Both the position numbers and the translations under genes were made by a program. The notes under the pieces are model-generated. The model did no database searches and was not told the DNA's origin. It saw only the letters and a list, made by a program, of their open reading frames with translations. A DNA stretch of 64,000 nucleotides from contig CP143430.1 in the NCBI GenBank assembly GCA_039636795.1, forward strand, positions 434,001-498,000, in the 5' to 3' direction. Shown here in pieces: positions 25,443 to 36,583 of this stretch (the first letter of the stretch is position 1; each line of letters starts with the position of its first letter). Source of the stretch: Micrococcaceae bacterium Sec5.1. GTDB taxonomy: Bacteria; Actinomycetota; Actinomycetes; Actinomycetales; Micrococcaceae.

Positions 25443-26660
25443 TTAAGCCTTCACGTAGCCGTTCGGGTTCAGTACGAACTTTGTTGCCGCTCCGGCGTCG
25501 AATTCGGCGTAGCCGCGGGGAGCGTCCTCAAGCGGGATGGCTTGGGCATTGACTGCCTTGGCGATCTGGACCTTGTCGTGGAGGATGGCCATCATCAATT
25601 GGCGGTTGTACTTCATCACCGGGCATTGGCCCGTGGTGAAGGACAAGGACTTTGCCCAGCCGGTGCCCAGCGAGAGCGACAGGGAACCGTGCTTGGCTGC
25701 TTCATCGATTCCGCCCGGATCGCCGGTGACGTAGAGGCCCGGGATGCCCAGGGAACCACCGGCTGCGGTGATGTCCATGAGGGAGTTCAGCACGGTGGCC
25801 GGAGCCTCGTGCGAGGCGTCCCGTCCGTGGCCGCGGGCTTCGAAGCCAACGGCGTCCACGCCGCAATCCACTTCCGGCACCCCGAGGATCTGCAGGATCT
25901 GCTCCTTCGGGTCTCCGTTGGAGACATTGACGGTTTCGCAGCCGAACGAGCGCGCTTGTGCCAGTCGGTCCTCGTTCATGTCGCCCACAATCACGACGGC
26001 GGCGCCAAGCAACTGGGCGCCGACGGCGGCAGCGAGACCCACAGGGCCGGCACCGGCGACGTACACCGTGGACCCTACGCCAACCCCGGCAGTAACGGCG
26101 CCGTGGAATCCGGTGGGGAAGATGTCCGAGAGCATGGTCAGGTCCATGATCTTTTCCAGGGCCTGGTCGCGGTCCGGGAAGCGCAGCAGGTTCCAGTCGG
26201 CGTAGGGAACCAGCACGTACTCGGCCTGTCCACCCACCCAACCGCCCATGTCCACATAGCCGTAAGCGCTGCCGGGGCGGTCAGGGTTGACGTTGAGGCA
26301 GATGCCGGTCTTCTGCTCTTTGCAGTTCCGGCAGCGGCCACAGGAAATGTTGAACGGCACCGAGACGATGTCGCCCACTTTGATGAACTCGACGTCGGGA
26401 CCCACCTCCACCACCTCGCCGGTGATTTCGTGGCCGAGGACCAGGTCCTGCGGGGCTGTGGTGCGGCCACGGACCATGTGCTGATCGGAACCGCAGATGT
26501 TGGTTGTTACAGTGCGGAGGATCGCGCCATGCGGTACCTTCCGGCCGACGTTGGCCGGGTTGACGCCCGGTCCGTCCTTGAGTTCGAACGTCGGGTAGTC
26601 AGTGTTGATGATTTCGACTACGCCGGGTTCCTTGTAGGCGACTGCTCGGTTTCCAGACAT
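25443..26660 (-). CDS. fdhA: Glutathione-independent formaldehyde dehydrogenase (zinc-type)
   Basis: About 405 residues from an ATG with AGGAGG 7 bp upstream. It is a zinc alcohol dehydrogenase family member: catalytic zinc Cys in NICGSDQHMV, GHEITGEVVEVG, and structural zinc cysteines in CGRCRNCKEQKTGIC. The NAD-binding Gly motif is in VYVAGAGPVGLAAAVGAQLL. The long insertion VGFEARGHGRDASHEAPATV is characteristic of the Pseudomonas putida-type formaldehyde dismutase/dehydrogenase branch with tightly bound NAD. It converts formaldehyde to formate without a thiol cofactor. It is co-directional with the DUF336 gene upstream and moeA-fdhD downstream. Confidence 0.9.
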   Translation of the reverse strand: MSGNRAVAYKEPGVVEIINTDYPTFELKDGPGVNPANVGRKVPHGAILRTVTTNICGSDQHMVRGRTTAPQDLVLGHEITGEVVEVGPDVEFIKVGDIVSVPFNISCGRCRNCKEQKTGICLNVNPDRPGSAYGYVDMGGWVGGQAEYVLVPYADWNLLRFPDRDQALEKIMDLTMLSDIFPTGFHGAVTAGVGVGSTVYVAGAGPVGLAAAVGAQLLGAAVVIVGDMNEDRLAQARSFGCETVNVSNGDPKEQILQILGVPEVDCGVDAVGFEARGHGRDASHEAPATVLNSLMDITAAGGSLGIPGLYVTGDPGGIDEAAKHGSLSLSLGTGWAKSLSFTTGQCPVMKYNRQLMMAILHDKVQIAKAVNAQAIPLEDAPRGYAEFDAGAATKFVLNPNGYVKA

Positions 26661-26701
26661 GGACACTCCTCCTGGGGCGGGTTGTGGTACGGAAATTGGA
26701 T

Positions 26702-26791
26702 CTGTCCAATTGCCCGAGAGCGGTGCTTCGATGAGGAAATACCTCCCCAGGTTTCAGGCCACCGAAGCACCATTCACGGGCAATTGGACAG
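26702..26791 (-). promoter_or_regulatory. 90-bp nested inverted repeat between DUF336 and fdhA genes
   Basis: CTGTCCAATTGCCCG (26702-26716) pairs perfectly with CGGGCAATTGGACAG (26777-26791). A second perfect 9-bp pair (GGTGCTTCG 26722-26730, CGAAGCACC 26763-26771) lies inside, symmetrically placed. No T-tract follows on the minus strand. It could be a processing hairpin, an attenuator, or a symmetrical protein site before the formaldehyde dehydrogenase start. Confidence 0.7.
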
Positions 26792-26822
26792 TCTTGCCTA
26801 GTGTTTTTGACTAATGTTTTGG

Positions 26823-27245
26823 CTAAAGCCCAGCCGCGCCCTGGAGCTGGACTGCTGCTCCTGCGGATGCGATCGTGTGGTCGTTCTCCACAGTGCTGCC
26901 GCTGACGCCGATCGCACCGATCACAGTGCCGTCCTCGCTGCGCAGGGGGATGCCTCCCGGGAAGGTGATGAGTCCTCCGTTGGACACCTCGATGTTGTAG
27001 AGGGGTCCTCCAGGCTGCGAAAGCTCGCCGATTGCCCCCGTTGGCATGTCGAAGAAGCGGGCAGTGCGTGCCTTCTTGATGGAAATATCGATGCTGCCCA
27101 GCCATGCCCCGTCCATGCGGGTGAAGGCCTTGAGGTTGCCGCCGGCATCCACTACGGCGATGTTCATGGCGGTCGCGGTTTCGCTGGCAGCGTCGCGGGC
27201 TGCGGCAAGCACGGCATCTGCTTGGACTTGGGTGATGTCAGACAT
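26823..27245 (-). CDS. GlcG/HbpS-family (DUF336) cytosolic protein
   Basis: 140 residues from the ATG at 27245 (CGGAGAAAC upstream); an upstream in-frame start at 27287 lacks a ribosome site. One full GlcG/HbpS domain is seen: [40 protein letters not shown], then [20 protein letters not shown] and [14 protein letters not shown]. No signal peptide is present. Family members are often found with flavin or cofactor-dependent catabolic enzymes, and the biochemical role is unsettled. It is the first gene after the GntR-type palindrome at 27323-27357, followed by fdhA, moeA and fdhD. Confidence 0.85.
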   Translation of the reverse strand: MSDITQVQADAVLAAARDAASETATAMNIAVVDAGGNLKAFTRMDGAWLGSIDISIKKARTARFFDMPTGAIGELSQPGGPLYNIEVSNGGLITFPGGIPLRSEDGTVIGAIGVSGSTVENDHTIASAGAAVQLQGAAGL

Positions 27246-27322
27246 TGTTTCTCCGTTGATTGATGTCTTCTTGACGAGATGGCCCACTGGAGGGTTCGGA
27301 AGTCTGGTTACGCGTTGGCCAT

Positions 27323-27357
27323 CTGATATCTCTGCGCAACTAGGAAAGATATATCAG
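27323..27357. promoter_or_regulatory. GntR-type palindrome before the DUF336-fdhA-moeA-fdhD unit
   Basis: CTGATATC (27323-27330) and GATATATCAG (27348-27357) face each other around TCTGCGCAACTAGGAAA. The second arm matches the TGATATAT core found at 35656 and 36484 beside the GntR regulator. The centre TGCGCAACTAG also resembles the IclR-like half-sites near the BCCT gene, so two regulators may meet here. Confidence 0.6.
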
Positions 27358-27397
27358 TCACATACTATGGCACGCATCACACTGTGTCCAGAGCCTT

Positions 27398-29716
27398 TTA
27401 AGCCCGTTCGAGCCTGATGATGACGGATTTGGACGTCGGTGTGCCGCTGGTATCGGCTACAGAGTCCAGTGGTACAAGGACGTTTGTTTCCGGGTAGTAG
27501 GCAGCGGCGCACCCCTTTGGAGTGGAGTACGCGACGATGCGGAAGTCTTCTGCCCGGCGCTCGGTTCCCTGGAATTCAGAAACCAGGTGGACCATGTCAC
27601 CGTCGGCAAAGCCCAGCTCGGCGATGTCGGACGCGTTGATGAGGACTACCCGCCGGCCGCCGTGGATGCCGCGATAGCGGTCGTCCTTGCCGTAGATGGT
27701 GGTGTTGTACTGGTCGTGTGAGCGCAGTGTTTGGAGCACCAGCCGGTCGGGCGGGACCTTGATGTATTCAAGCTCGTTGCCTGTGAAGTGTGCTTTGCCT
27801 GACGCGGTGTCGAACTTCCTGGCATCGCGGGGCGGGTGCGGCAGCACGAAGCCGCCCGGGTGCTGGATCCGCTCTTCGAAGTTCTCGAAGCCATCGAAGA
27901 CGGCCTCGATGTGTTTGCGGATCAGTGAGTAGTCATCACGCATGGACAGCCACGCGGCCTTGGGGGCGTTGGGCAGGCGCACGTCGCCGTCGGTGAAGAG
28001 CCGGTGGGCAAGATTGCAGACAATGGCAACTTCCGAGTGGAGGTGCTCGCTCGCGGGCTTGAGGCGCCCGCGGGAGGCATGGACCGCGCTCATGGAGTCC
28101 TCCACCGTGACCCTCTGGTCACCGGTCCGCTGGGTGTCTTTCTCGGTGCGTCCGAGGGTGGGAAGAATCAACGCCCGACGACCCGTGGACAGGTGCGAGT
28201 GGTTCAGCTTGGTGGAGATCTGGACGCTCAATCCTGTGTTGGCCAGCGCTTGTTCCGTGACCTCCGAATCAGGGGCGGCCCGAACAAAGTTTCCGCCCAT
28301 CCCCATGAAGAAGCGGACCTTTCCGTCCCTCATGGCACGGATGGCGGCAACAGTGTCGTAGCCGTGCTCCCGTGGTGAGAGGAACGCGAACTCGTTGTCC
28401 AGGCGGTCGTGGAATTTCTCCGGCATCTTCTCGAAGATGCCCATGGTGCGGTCGCCCTGGACATTTGAGTGGCCCCGCACCGGGCAAACTCCTGCGCCGG
28501 GCTTGCCGATGTTCCCCTGAAGCAGCAGGACGTTAACGACGTCGCGGAGGGTGGGTACCGAATGTTTGTGCTGGGTCAATCCCATGGCCCAGCACACGAT
28601 GGTGGCGTTGGAGGCCAGGAGCCGTTCGCCTGTGGAGCGGATTTGCTCCAGGGTGAGGCCTGTTGCTTCCACGATGTCGTCCCACTGCACTTTTTCCAGG
28701 AAATGCAGGTATTCGTCGATGCCCACGGTGTGGTCCTCGATGAACCGGTGGTCCAGCACGGTTTCCAGGCCCGGGGTTTTGCGACCCGCGGCTTCGGCCT
28801 CCACAAGGTACTTACCCAGGCCCTGGAAGAGGGCTTGATCGCCGCCGGCACGGATCTGCAGGAAGTCATCCGTCAGCTGGGTCCCTTGAATCATGCCAGC
28901 CACGTGCTGGGGGTTTTCAAAGTGCAGGAGCCCGGCTTCGGGAAGGGGATTGACGGACACGATGACCGCGCCGTTCTTCTTGGCCTTCTCCAGGGCGCTG
29001 AGCATGCGCGGATGGTTGGTACCTGGATTCTGCCCGGCTACGAAGATCAGTGACGCCGTCTCCAAGTCGGTCAGGCTTACCGAACCCTTGCCGATGCCGA
29101 TGGTTTCCACCAGCGCCGAGCCCGAGGACTCGTGGCACATGTTGGAGCAGTCCGGAAGGTTGTTGGTGCCAAGGCCGCGCACCAGGAGCTGGTACACGAA
29201 GGCTGCCTCGTTGGAGGTTCGGCCGGATGTATAGAAAACGGCCTGATCGGGATGGTCCATGCCCCGGAGTTCCTCGGCCATGAGGTCATAGGCCTTGTCC
29301 CATTCGATGGGCGTGTAGTGGGTGGCGCCTTCATCGAGGAACATCGGGTGGGTCAGCCGGCCTTGCTGGCCCAGCCAGTAGTCATCGCGCGTCTTCAATT
29401 CAGCTACGGAGTGCTGGGCAAAGAACTCAGGCGTGACGCGGCGCTTGGTAGCTTCCTCGGCGACGGCCTTGGCCCCGTTCTCGCAGAACTCTGCTGCATT
29501 GCGCTTCTCGTGCTCCGGCCAAGCGCAGCCCATGCAGTCGAATCCATCGATCTGGTTCACTGCCAGCAGCGTTTGCACGCTGCGCACCGGACCCATTTGT
29601 TCCAGGGAGATCTTCAGTGCGTTGGCAACGGCTGGAATGCCGACGGCCTTTGTCTTGGGTTTGGTGACGGTCAGCTTTGACTCGTCGATGTTTTCACGGG
29701 GGGCTTTGGAAGCCAT
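27398..29716 (-). CDS. FdhF/YdeP-type molybdopterin oxidoreductase (putative formate dehydrogenase)
   Basis: 772 residues of the bis-MGD molybdoenzyme family. The N-terminal Cys pair is in GFDCMGCAWPEHEK. The likely molybdenum-coordinating residue region is DCSNMCHESSGSALVE, with Cys, not selenocysteine. Cofactor-binding blocks include AGQNPGTNHPRMLSALEKAK, AMGLTQHKHSVPTLRDVVN and GAGVCPVRGHSNVQGDRTMG. The C-terminal domain has HGGRRVVLINASDIAELGF. The start ATG follows GGGAAG and overlaps the MetF-like gene by 46 bp. Formate oxidation fits the context (PurU upstream, FdhD and MoeA nearby), but family members are not all proven formate dehydrogenases. Confidence 0.85.
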   Translation of the reverse strand: MASKAPRENIDESKLTVTKPKTKAVGIPAVANALKISLEQMGPVRSVQTLLAVNQIDGFDCMGCAWPEHEKRNAAEFCENGAKAVAEEATKRRVTPEFFAQHSVAELKTRDDYWLGQQGRLTHPMFLDEGATHYTPIEWDKAYDLMAEELRGMDHPDQAVFYTSGRTSNEAAFVYQLLVRGLGTNNLPDCSNMCHESSGSALVETIGIGKGSVSLTDLETASLIFVAGQNPGTNHPRMLSALEKAKKNGAVIVSVNPLPEAGLLHFENPQHVAGMIQGTQLTDDFLQIRAGGDQALFQGLGKYLVEAEAAGRKTPGLETVLDHRFIEDHTVGIDEYLHFLEKVQWDDIVEATGLTLEQIRSTGERLLASNATIVCWAMGLTQHKHSVPTLRDVVNVLLLQGNIGKPGAGVCPVRGHSNVQGDRTMGIFEKMPEKFHDRLDNEFAFLSPREHGYDTVAAIRAMRDGKVRFFMGMGGNFVRAAPDSEVTEQALANTGLSVQISTKLNHSHLSTGRRALILPTLGRTEKDTQRTGDQRVTVEDSMSAVHASRGRLKPASEHLHSEVAIVCNLAHRLFTDGDVRLPNAPKAAWLSMRDDYSLIRKHIEAVFDGFENFEERIQHPGGFVLPHPPRDARKFDTASGKAHFTGNELEYIKVPPDRLVLQTLRSHDQYNTTIYGKDDRYRGIHGGRRVVLINASDIAELGFADGDMVHLVSEFQGTERRAEDFRIVAYSTPKGCAAAYYPETNVLVPLDSVADTSGTPTSKSVIIRLERA

Positions 29717-30510
29717 GCGATCTTCCCTTCAAATCTGGGTAGGCGGCTGAGGTCGTTGAAGCTGTAGACGTGGATGCCGGCAAACAGCGGATGGCCGTCG
29801 AGGGCCTGATGAACGTCCCGGATCAGGCCGGAGCTGTCGTAGCGCAGCACGTCACCACCGCGCAGGAGTGCCTTGGCCATTCCTGTGCCGCGGGCCAGCT
29901 TGAGTGAGCGTCCCACGCCCAATCGTGCACCCATGGCCAGCAGCTTCTGCACGGAGACCGGCCCGGGAACGCCCACCCACACGGGAATCCGGGAACCGAC
30001 CCGGTGCAGCTCCTGCAGGTAGGAGCTGATGGATTCAGCCGAAAAGCACATTTGCGTGACCATGGAGGACGCCATGGGTGACTTGCCGGCCAGGCTGCTC
30101 TGTAACTGTTCTGCGCTCAGTTGTGGGTGGCCTTCCGGGTAACCGGCGATGCCAAGGGAGAAATCTTCCGAGAAAGCCTTGATGTCCTCCATCAGATGGC
30201 CACTCCAGGAATACGGACCTGCAGGCGCACTGCGGTCCCCGGCAATGAGGAAAAGCTCCCGGACACCCTCATCGCGCAATTGATGCAGGAACAGGTGCAG
30301 CTCTGCCTGGCTGGCGATGCTCCGCGCTGCCAGGTGCGGGACCACGTGGTAGCCCAGCCGGGCAAGCTCAATCGACGCAGCAACCGTCCTGGCCGGACCG
30401 TGGTGCGGCAGGCAGGTCACGCTGACCTTCCCCGGCGCCTCATAAGCGGGAGGCAGTTGCCGGGCAAGGTCAGCGGAGGGACTGACCTCCAGGCGGATCG
30501 GCGTTTCCAT
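29671..30510 (-). CDS. Methylenetetrahydrofolate reductase-like (MetF family) protein
   Basis: 279 residues of the MetF TIM-barrel fold. Recognisable blocks are RLEVSPS near residue 7 (position of the catalytic Glu in FEFFPP of MetF), HLAARSIASQAEL, FLIAGDRSAPAGPYSW (flavin-contacting Gly-Asp) and GIAGYPEGHPQ (matching AYPEVHP). It is divergent from housekeeping MetF and slightly shorter. It is two bases from the folD stop and overlaps the molybdoenzyme start. It could reduce 5,10-methylene-THF formed by dimethylglycine oxidase, or run the reverse reaction. Activity is inferred. Confidence 0.8.
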   Translation of the reverse strand: METPIRLEVSPSADLARQLPPAYEAPGKVSVTCLPHHGPARTVAASIELARLGYHVVPHLAARSIASQAELHLFLHQLRDEGVRELFLIAGDRSAPAGPYSWSGHLMEDIKAFSEDFSLGIAGYPEGHPQLSAEQLQSSLAGKSPMASSMVTQMCFSAESISSYLQELHRVGSRIPVWVGVPGPVSVQKLLAMGARLGVGRSLKLARGTGMAKALLRGGDVLRYDSSGLIRDVHQALDGHPLFAGIHVYSFNDLSRLPRFEGKIAWLPKPPVKTSTSQS

Positions 30511-30512
30511 GG

Positions 30513-31403
30513 TTAACCAGCGGTTCGCGAAACCAAGGCCGGCTTCTCCAAAAGCTGTGTTTGTGCCCGGGCTGCTTCTGCGGTGTGAAGCAGCAGCAAT
30601 GCGGTGGTGACTGAGCCCACGCCGCCGGGCACCGGCGTCAGGGCAGCGGCCACTCCGGTGACGCTGGCCTCGTCCACATCTCCCACGAGGGTACCGTCGG
30701 GCCGGACGTTCGTACCGACGTCGATCACTACCGACGCCGGCGAAACGTGGCTGCCCGTCAGCAGTCCGGTCCGCCCCGCGGCAACAACCACGACGTCGGC
30801 GGGCCGGGTATAGCGCTCAAGGGCCCCTGATTTGGAGTGGCAGATGGTGACAGTGGCGTCCTTTGCGAGCAGCAGCAGGGACAGCGGCTTTCCCACCACA
30901 GCGGAACGCCCGACGACGGCGACGTTGCGTCCGGCGAGCGGAACCTGGAAATGCTCGAGGAGTTCCACCACGGCCTGTGCGGTCGCAGGGGCGAAGGCGG
31001 GCTGACCCACAGCGAGGCGGCCAAGGCTGAGCGGGTTGGCGCCGTCAATGTCCTTTTCCGGAGCGATAAGGCCCACGAGCCCGTCCGTTCGAACGCCCGC
31101 GGGAAGCGGAGTTTGAAGAATAATCCCGTTGACGGACGGTTCCGCACTGAGATCTTTCAACACACTCGCCAGCACCTGTTCCGTGGCGTCATGCCCAAGG
31201 TCCAGGATGCGGCAGCCTATTCCGGCGCGCTCCGCGGCGCGCTCAATGGACCGGACGTACCAGTGCGTGGACTCGTCGTCGGTTGCCACCACCACGGCCA
31301 AGGAGGGGCGCTGGCCCTCATATTCAAGGAGGCGGGACTCATCCTGCGCACGCTGCTGGATGAGGGCGGCCAACCCCTTTCCGGAAAGCACTTCAGTACT
31401 CAC
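30513..31403 (-). CDS. folD: FolD-like methylenetetrahydrofolate dehydrogenase lacking the cyclohydrolase lysine
   Basis: 296 residues of the FolD family, starting at a GTG that overlaps the fchA stop (GTGA). Motifs are GIILQTPLPAG (the conserved Gln), PEKDIDGANPLSLG (the conserved Asp), AVVGRSAVVGKPLSLLLL (NADP loop) and PGGVGSVTTALLL. In the first motif, usual form Y-V-x-x-K, the residues are Y49-V50-R51-S52-I53, so the catalytic Lys is an Ile. In the human enzyme that Lys is needed for cyclohydrolase but not dehydrogenase activity. The adjacent fchA can supply the missing step. This is presumably a pathway-specific paralogue, with a complete FolD elsewhere. Confidence 0.9.
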   Translation of the reverse strand: MSTEVLSGKGLAALIQQRAQDESRLLEYEGQRPSLAVVVATDDESTHWYVRSIERAAERAGIGCRILDLGHDATEQVLASVLKDLSAEPSVNGIILQTPLPAGVRTDGLVGLIAPEKDIDGANPLSLGRLAVGQPAFAPATAQAVVELLEHFQVPLAGRNVAVVGRSAVVGKPLSLLLLAKDATVTICHSKSGALERYTRPADVVVVAAGRTGLLTGSHVSPASVVIDVGTNVRPDGTLVGDVDEASVTGVAAALTPVPGGVGSVTTALLLLHTAEAARAQTQLLEKPALVSRTAG

Positions 31404-32026
31404 GCGAGGATCCTTTCGCGGACGCGCTTGACGAGGGAATCGGCCGCGAGGACCACCTTCTCCTCAAGGCCGTCGGTCTGTTCTGCCAAGCGCGAGCGGG
31501 CGTCGCCGTCTTTAATGGCCACCACATTGATGTCGATGTTGACACGGGCGGTTGTGGCGGCGGCACGGGCAGCATCTGCTGCTGCCGCGACGTCGCTGAT
31601 GACATTGGGGTTGGCCATGTCAAAGAGTTCCGTGGCGAGTTCCACCACCTCACCGGCAAGCTTTATCAGCTGAGCCGGTGTATGGGCCGCCTGGACCAGG
31701 GCATCCTGGATGCCGGCAGCGCGCATGGCCTTGAGTTCCTCGGTCCCGGACGGGAGTTTGTACGAATCAATAACTCGTTGGAAGGCGTGCTCATCGGCGT
31801 CCGCGAGGCGCAGCGCTTCGACAATCAAATGGTCGGCAGCGCTGGTGATGCGGGCAACGGGTTCTGCGTGCTGCGCATACTTTTCACCCGTGGTGTACCT
31901 GGCCACCATGGCCACCAAGGCGGCGCCCTGGGCAGCGTGAAGGGCGGCTGCTGCACCTCCGCCGGGGGTGGGCTGCCGTGAAGCGAGCCGGGCAAGGTAG
32001 TCGTTGATGGTTTCTGAACTGATCAT
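31400..32026 (-). CDS. fchA: Methenyltetrahydrofolate cyclohydrolase (FTCD_C family)
   Basis: 208 residues of the formiminotransferase-cyclodeaminase C-terminal family, which in bacteria hydrolyses 5,10-methenyl-THF to 10-formyl-THF. Family features are the N-terminal TINDYLARLASRQPTPGGGA, with the Gly-rich turn and invariant Pro, and AAQGAALVAMVARYT, then helices with AAGIQDALVQAAHTPAQLIK and VARAA-like NVISDVAAAADAARAA. The start follows AGGAAG. It overlaps folD by 4 bp, and the folD product has lost its own cyclohydrolase Lys, so the two together replace one bifunctional enzyme. Confidence 0.9.
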   Translation of the reverse strand: MISSETINDYLARLASRQPTPGGGAAAALHAAQGAALVAMVARYTTGEKYAQHAEPVARITSAADHLIVEALRLADADEHAFQRVIDSYKLPSGTEELKAMRAAGIQDALVQAAHTPAQLIKLAGEVVELATELFDMANPNVISDVAAAADAARAAATTARVNIDINVVAIKDGDARSRLAEQTDGLEEKVVLAADSLVKRVRERILA

Positions 32027-32037
32027 GTGTCTTCCTG

Positions 32038-32138
32038 GGCTGGTTGACGAAAAGAGGCTGGCTGACGAAGCGAGGCTGGGGTTGAACGGGTAAGACAGCG
32101 GCCCGGACCCCGTTGCGAGGGGATGAGTCCGGGCCGCT
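32038..32138 (-). repeat. 18-bp tandem repeats and hairpin between dmgO and fchA
   Basis: GGCTGGTTGACGAAAAGA (32038-32055) is repeated with four differences at 32056-32073, and a partial third copy runs to 32090. Next to it AGCGGCCCGGAC (32097-32108) pairs perfectly with GTCCGGGCCGCT (32127-32138), with an inner CCCC/GGGG stem. The hairpin comes first on the minus-strand transcript and could attenuate expression after the oxidase gene. Confidence 0.75.
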
Positions 32139-32163
32139 GGCCTACTGAAGCGTCCGTCAGGCC

Positions 32164-35620
<3,457 letters not shown>

Positions 35621-35632
35621 GTCTCCTCCTTT

Positions 35633-35666
35633 AGATATATTCTTGGGTCCCGTACTGATATATTAG
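35633..35666. promoter_or_regulatory. Divergent purU/GntR promoter with GntR-type operator
   Basis: TGATATATTAG (35656-35666) and the related AGATATATTCT (35633-35643) lie between purU (start 35620) and the GntR gene (start 35741). The exact reverse complement of the first site, CTAATATATCA, recurs at 36484-36494 on the other side of the regulator gene. This placement suggests autoregulation together with control of the purU-dmg-folate unit. Confidence 0.75.
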
Positions 35667-35740
35667 GATTGGGAATCAGCGTATACTGGTCTCAAGGACA
35701 GGTCAATAGGTTTTCGGGAACTGCGGAAAGGGCTGGCACT

Positions 35741-36421
35741 GTGGCATTTGGAACTCTGGCAATCTCGGACGATACCAGCAGGAAATCCTTGGCCGACGTC
35801 GCGTATGAGCGTTTGCGCGACCGGCTCCTGATGCTGGACATCAAACCCGGGGACCTCCTCAACGATGACCAGTTGGCGAAGGATCTGGGGATCGGGCGCA
35901 CTCCGGTGCGCGAAGCCTTGAAGCGGTTGGAACTGGACCGCCTGGTGGTCACCTATCCGCGCCGTGGAACATTTGCCACCCGCGTTGACGTGACGGACCT
36001 GGCCTTTATTTCAGAGATCCGCACGCAACTCGAGCCACTGGCTGCAGCACGCGCGGCACGGGTGGCTTCTCCGGCCACGAGGGAGCATCTGCGGAACGTC
36101 ATGAAGGAGGTGGAGGCCTTTGATGTGGCCGCCGCCTCGGTTGTGGAGACCCTGCGACTGGATGCCAGCGTCCATCAGGGCATCTATGCGGCCGCGGCAA
36201 ATCCTCATCTCGAGGACGTCCTGATCCGCTATGACAACCTGGCAACCCGAATTTGGTGCATGGTCCTGGATAGGCTGCCGGACCTTGAGCATCACGTGCG
36301 CGAACACCTGGACCTCCTGCGCGCGGTCATTGACGGTGATGAGGAAAAAGCGGCGGAGTTGGCAAAGGCCCACGTCACAGGCTTTGAGCACGCCGTCCGC
36401 ACGGCCCTCTTCGCCGCGTAG
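35741..36421 (+). CDS. GntR-family (FCD) regulator of the C1 island
   Basis: 226 residues from the GTG at 35741, which has GGAAAGGG upstream; the frame to 35669 overlaps the operator. The N-terminal winged helix is LADVAYERLRDRLLMLDIKP and LAKDLGIGRTPVREALKRLE. The C-terminal all-helical FCD domain has the metal/ligand residues expected of the group: ISEIRTQLEPLAA, DASVHQGIYAAAANPHLEDV and HLDLLRAVIDGDEEKAAEL. FCD regulators bind small carboxylates, so dimethylglycine, sarcosine or a glyoxylate-like acid would be possible effectors. Matching palindromes flank the gene on both sides. Confidence 0.9.
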   Translation: MAFGTLAISDDTSRKSLADVAYERLRDRLLMLDIKPGDLLNDDQLAKDLGIGRTPVREALKRLELDRLVVTYPRRGTFATRVDVTDLAFISEIRTQLEPLAAARAARVASPATREHLRNVMKEVEAFDVAAASVVETLRLDASVHQGIYAAAANPHLEDVLIRYDNLATRIWCMVLDRLPDLEHHVREHLDLLRAVIDGDEEKAAELAKAHVTGFEHAVRTALFAA

Positions 36422-36483
36422 TAATTGCCTCGCGGGAATTCTGGGATTGACTCCCCGCTTCGGCGATTGCATACTGAAACCAA

Positions 36484-36506
36484 CTAATATATCACCCGGA
36501 TATCAG
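36484..36506. promoter_or_regulatory. GntR-type operator before pdxS
   Basis: CTAATATATCA (36484-36494) is the exact reverse complement of the site at 35656-35666 and is followed by CGGATATCAG (36497-36506), a second degenerate copy. It lies about 80 bp before the pdxS start and 60 bp after the GntR stop. Confidence 0.7.
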
Positions 36507-36583
36507 TCTCCTGGCTCTTCGCCCGGCGTGCAGTACCGGGCGCTTGTGATGAAATCGCAGGCTTCAGTCCCTTGGAGTATCAC

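Noticed and set aside
25404..26801. 465-residue plus-strand open frame
   Set aside because: Antisense of the zinc formaldehyde dehydrogenase. It also runs through the inverted repeat at 26702-26791.
27398..29716. Possible selenocysteine-containing formate dehydrogenase
   Set aside because: The active-site region reads NMCHESSG with an ordinary Cys codon and no in-frame TGA; the frame is uninterrupted.
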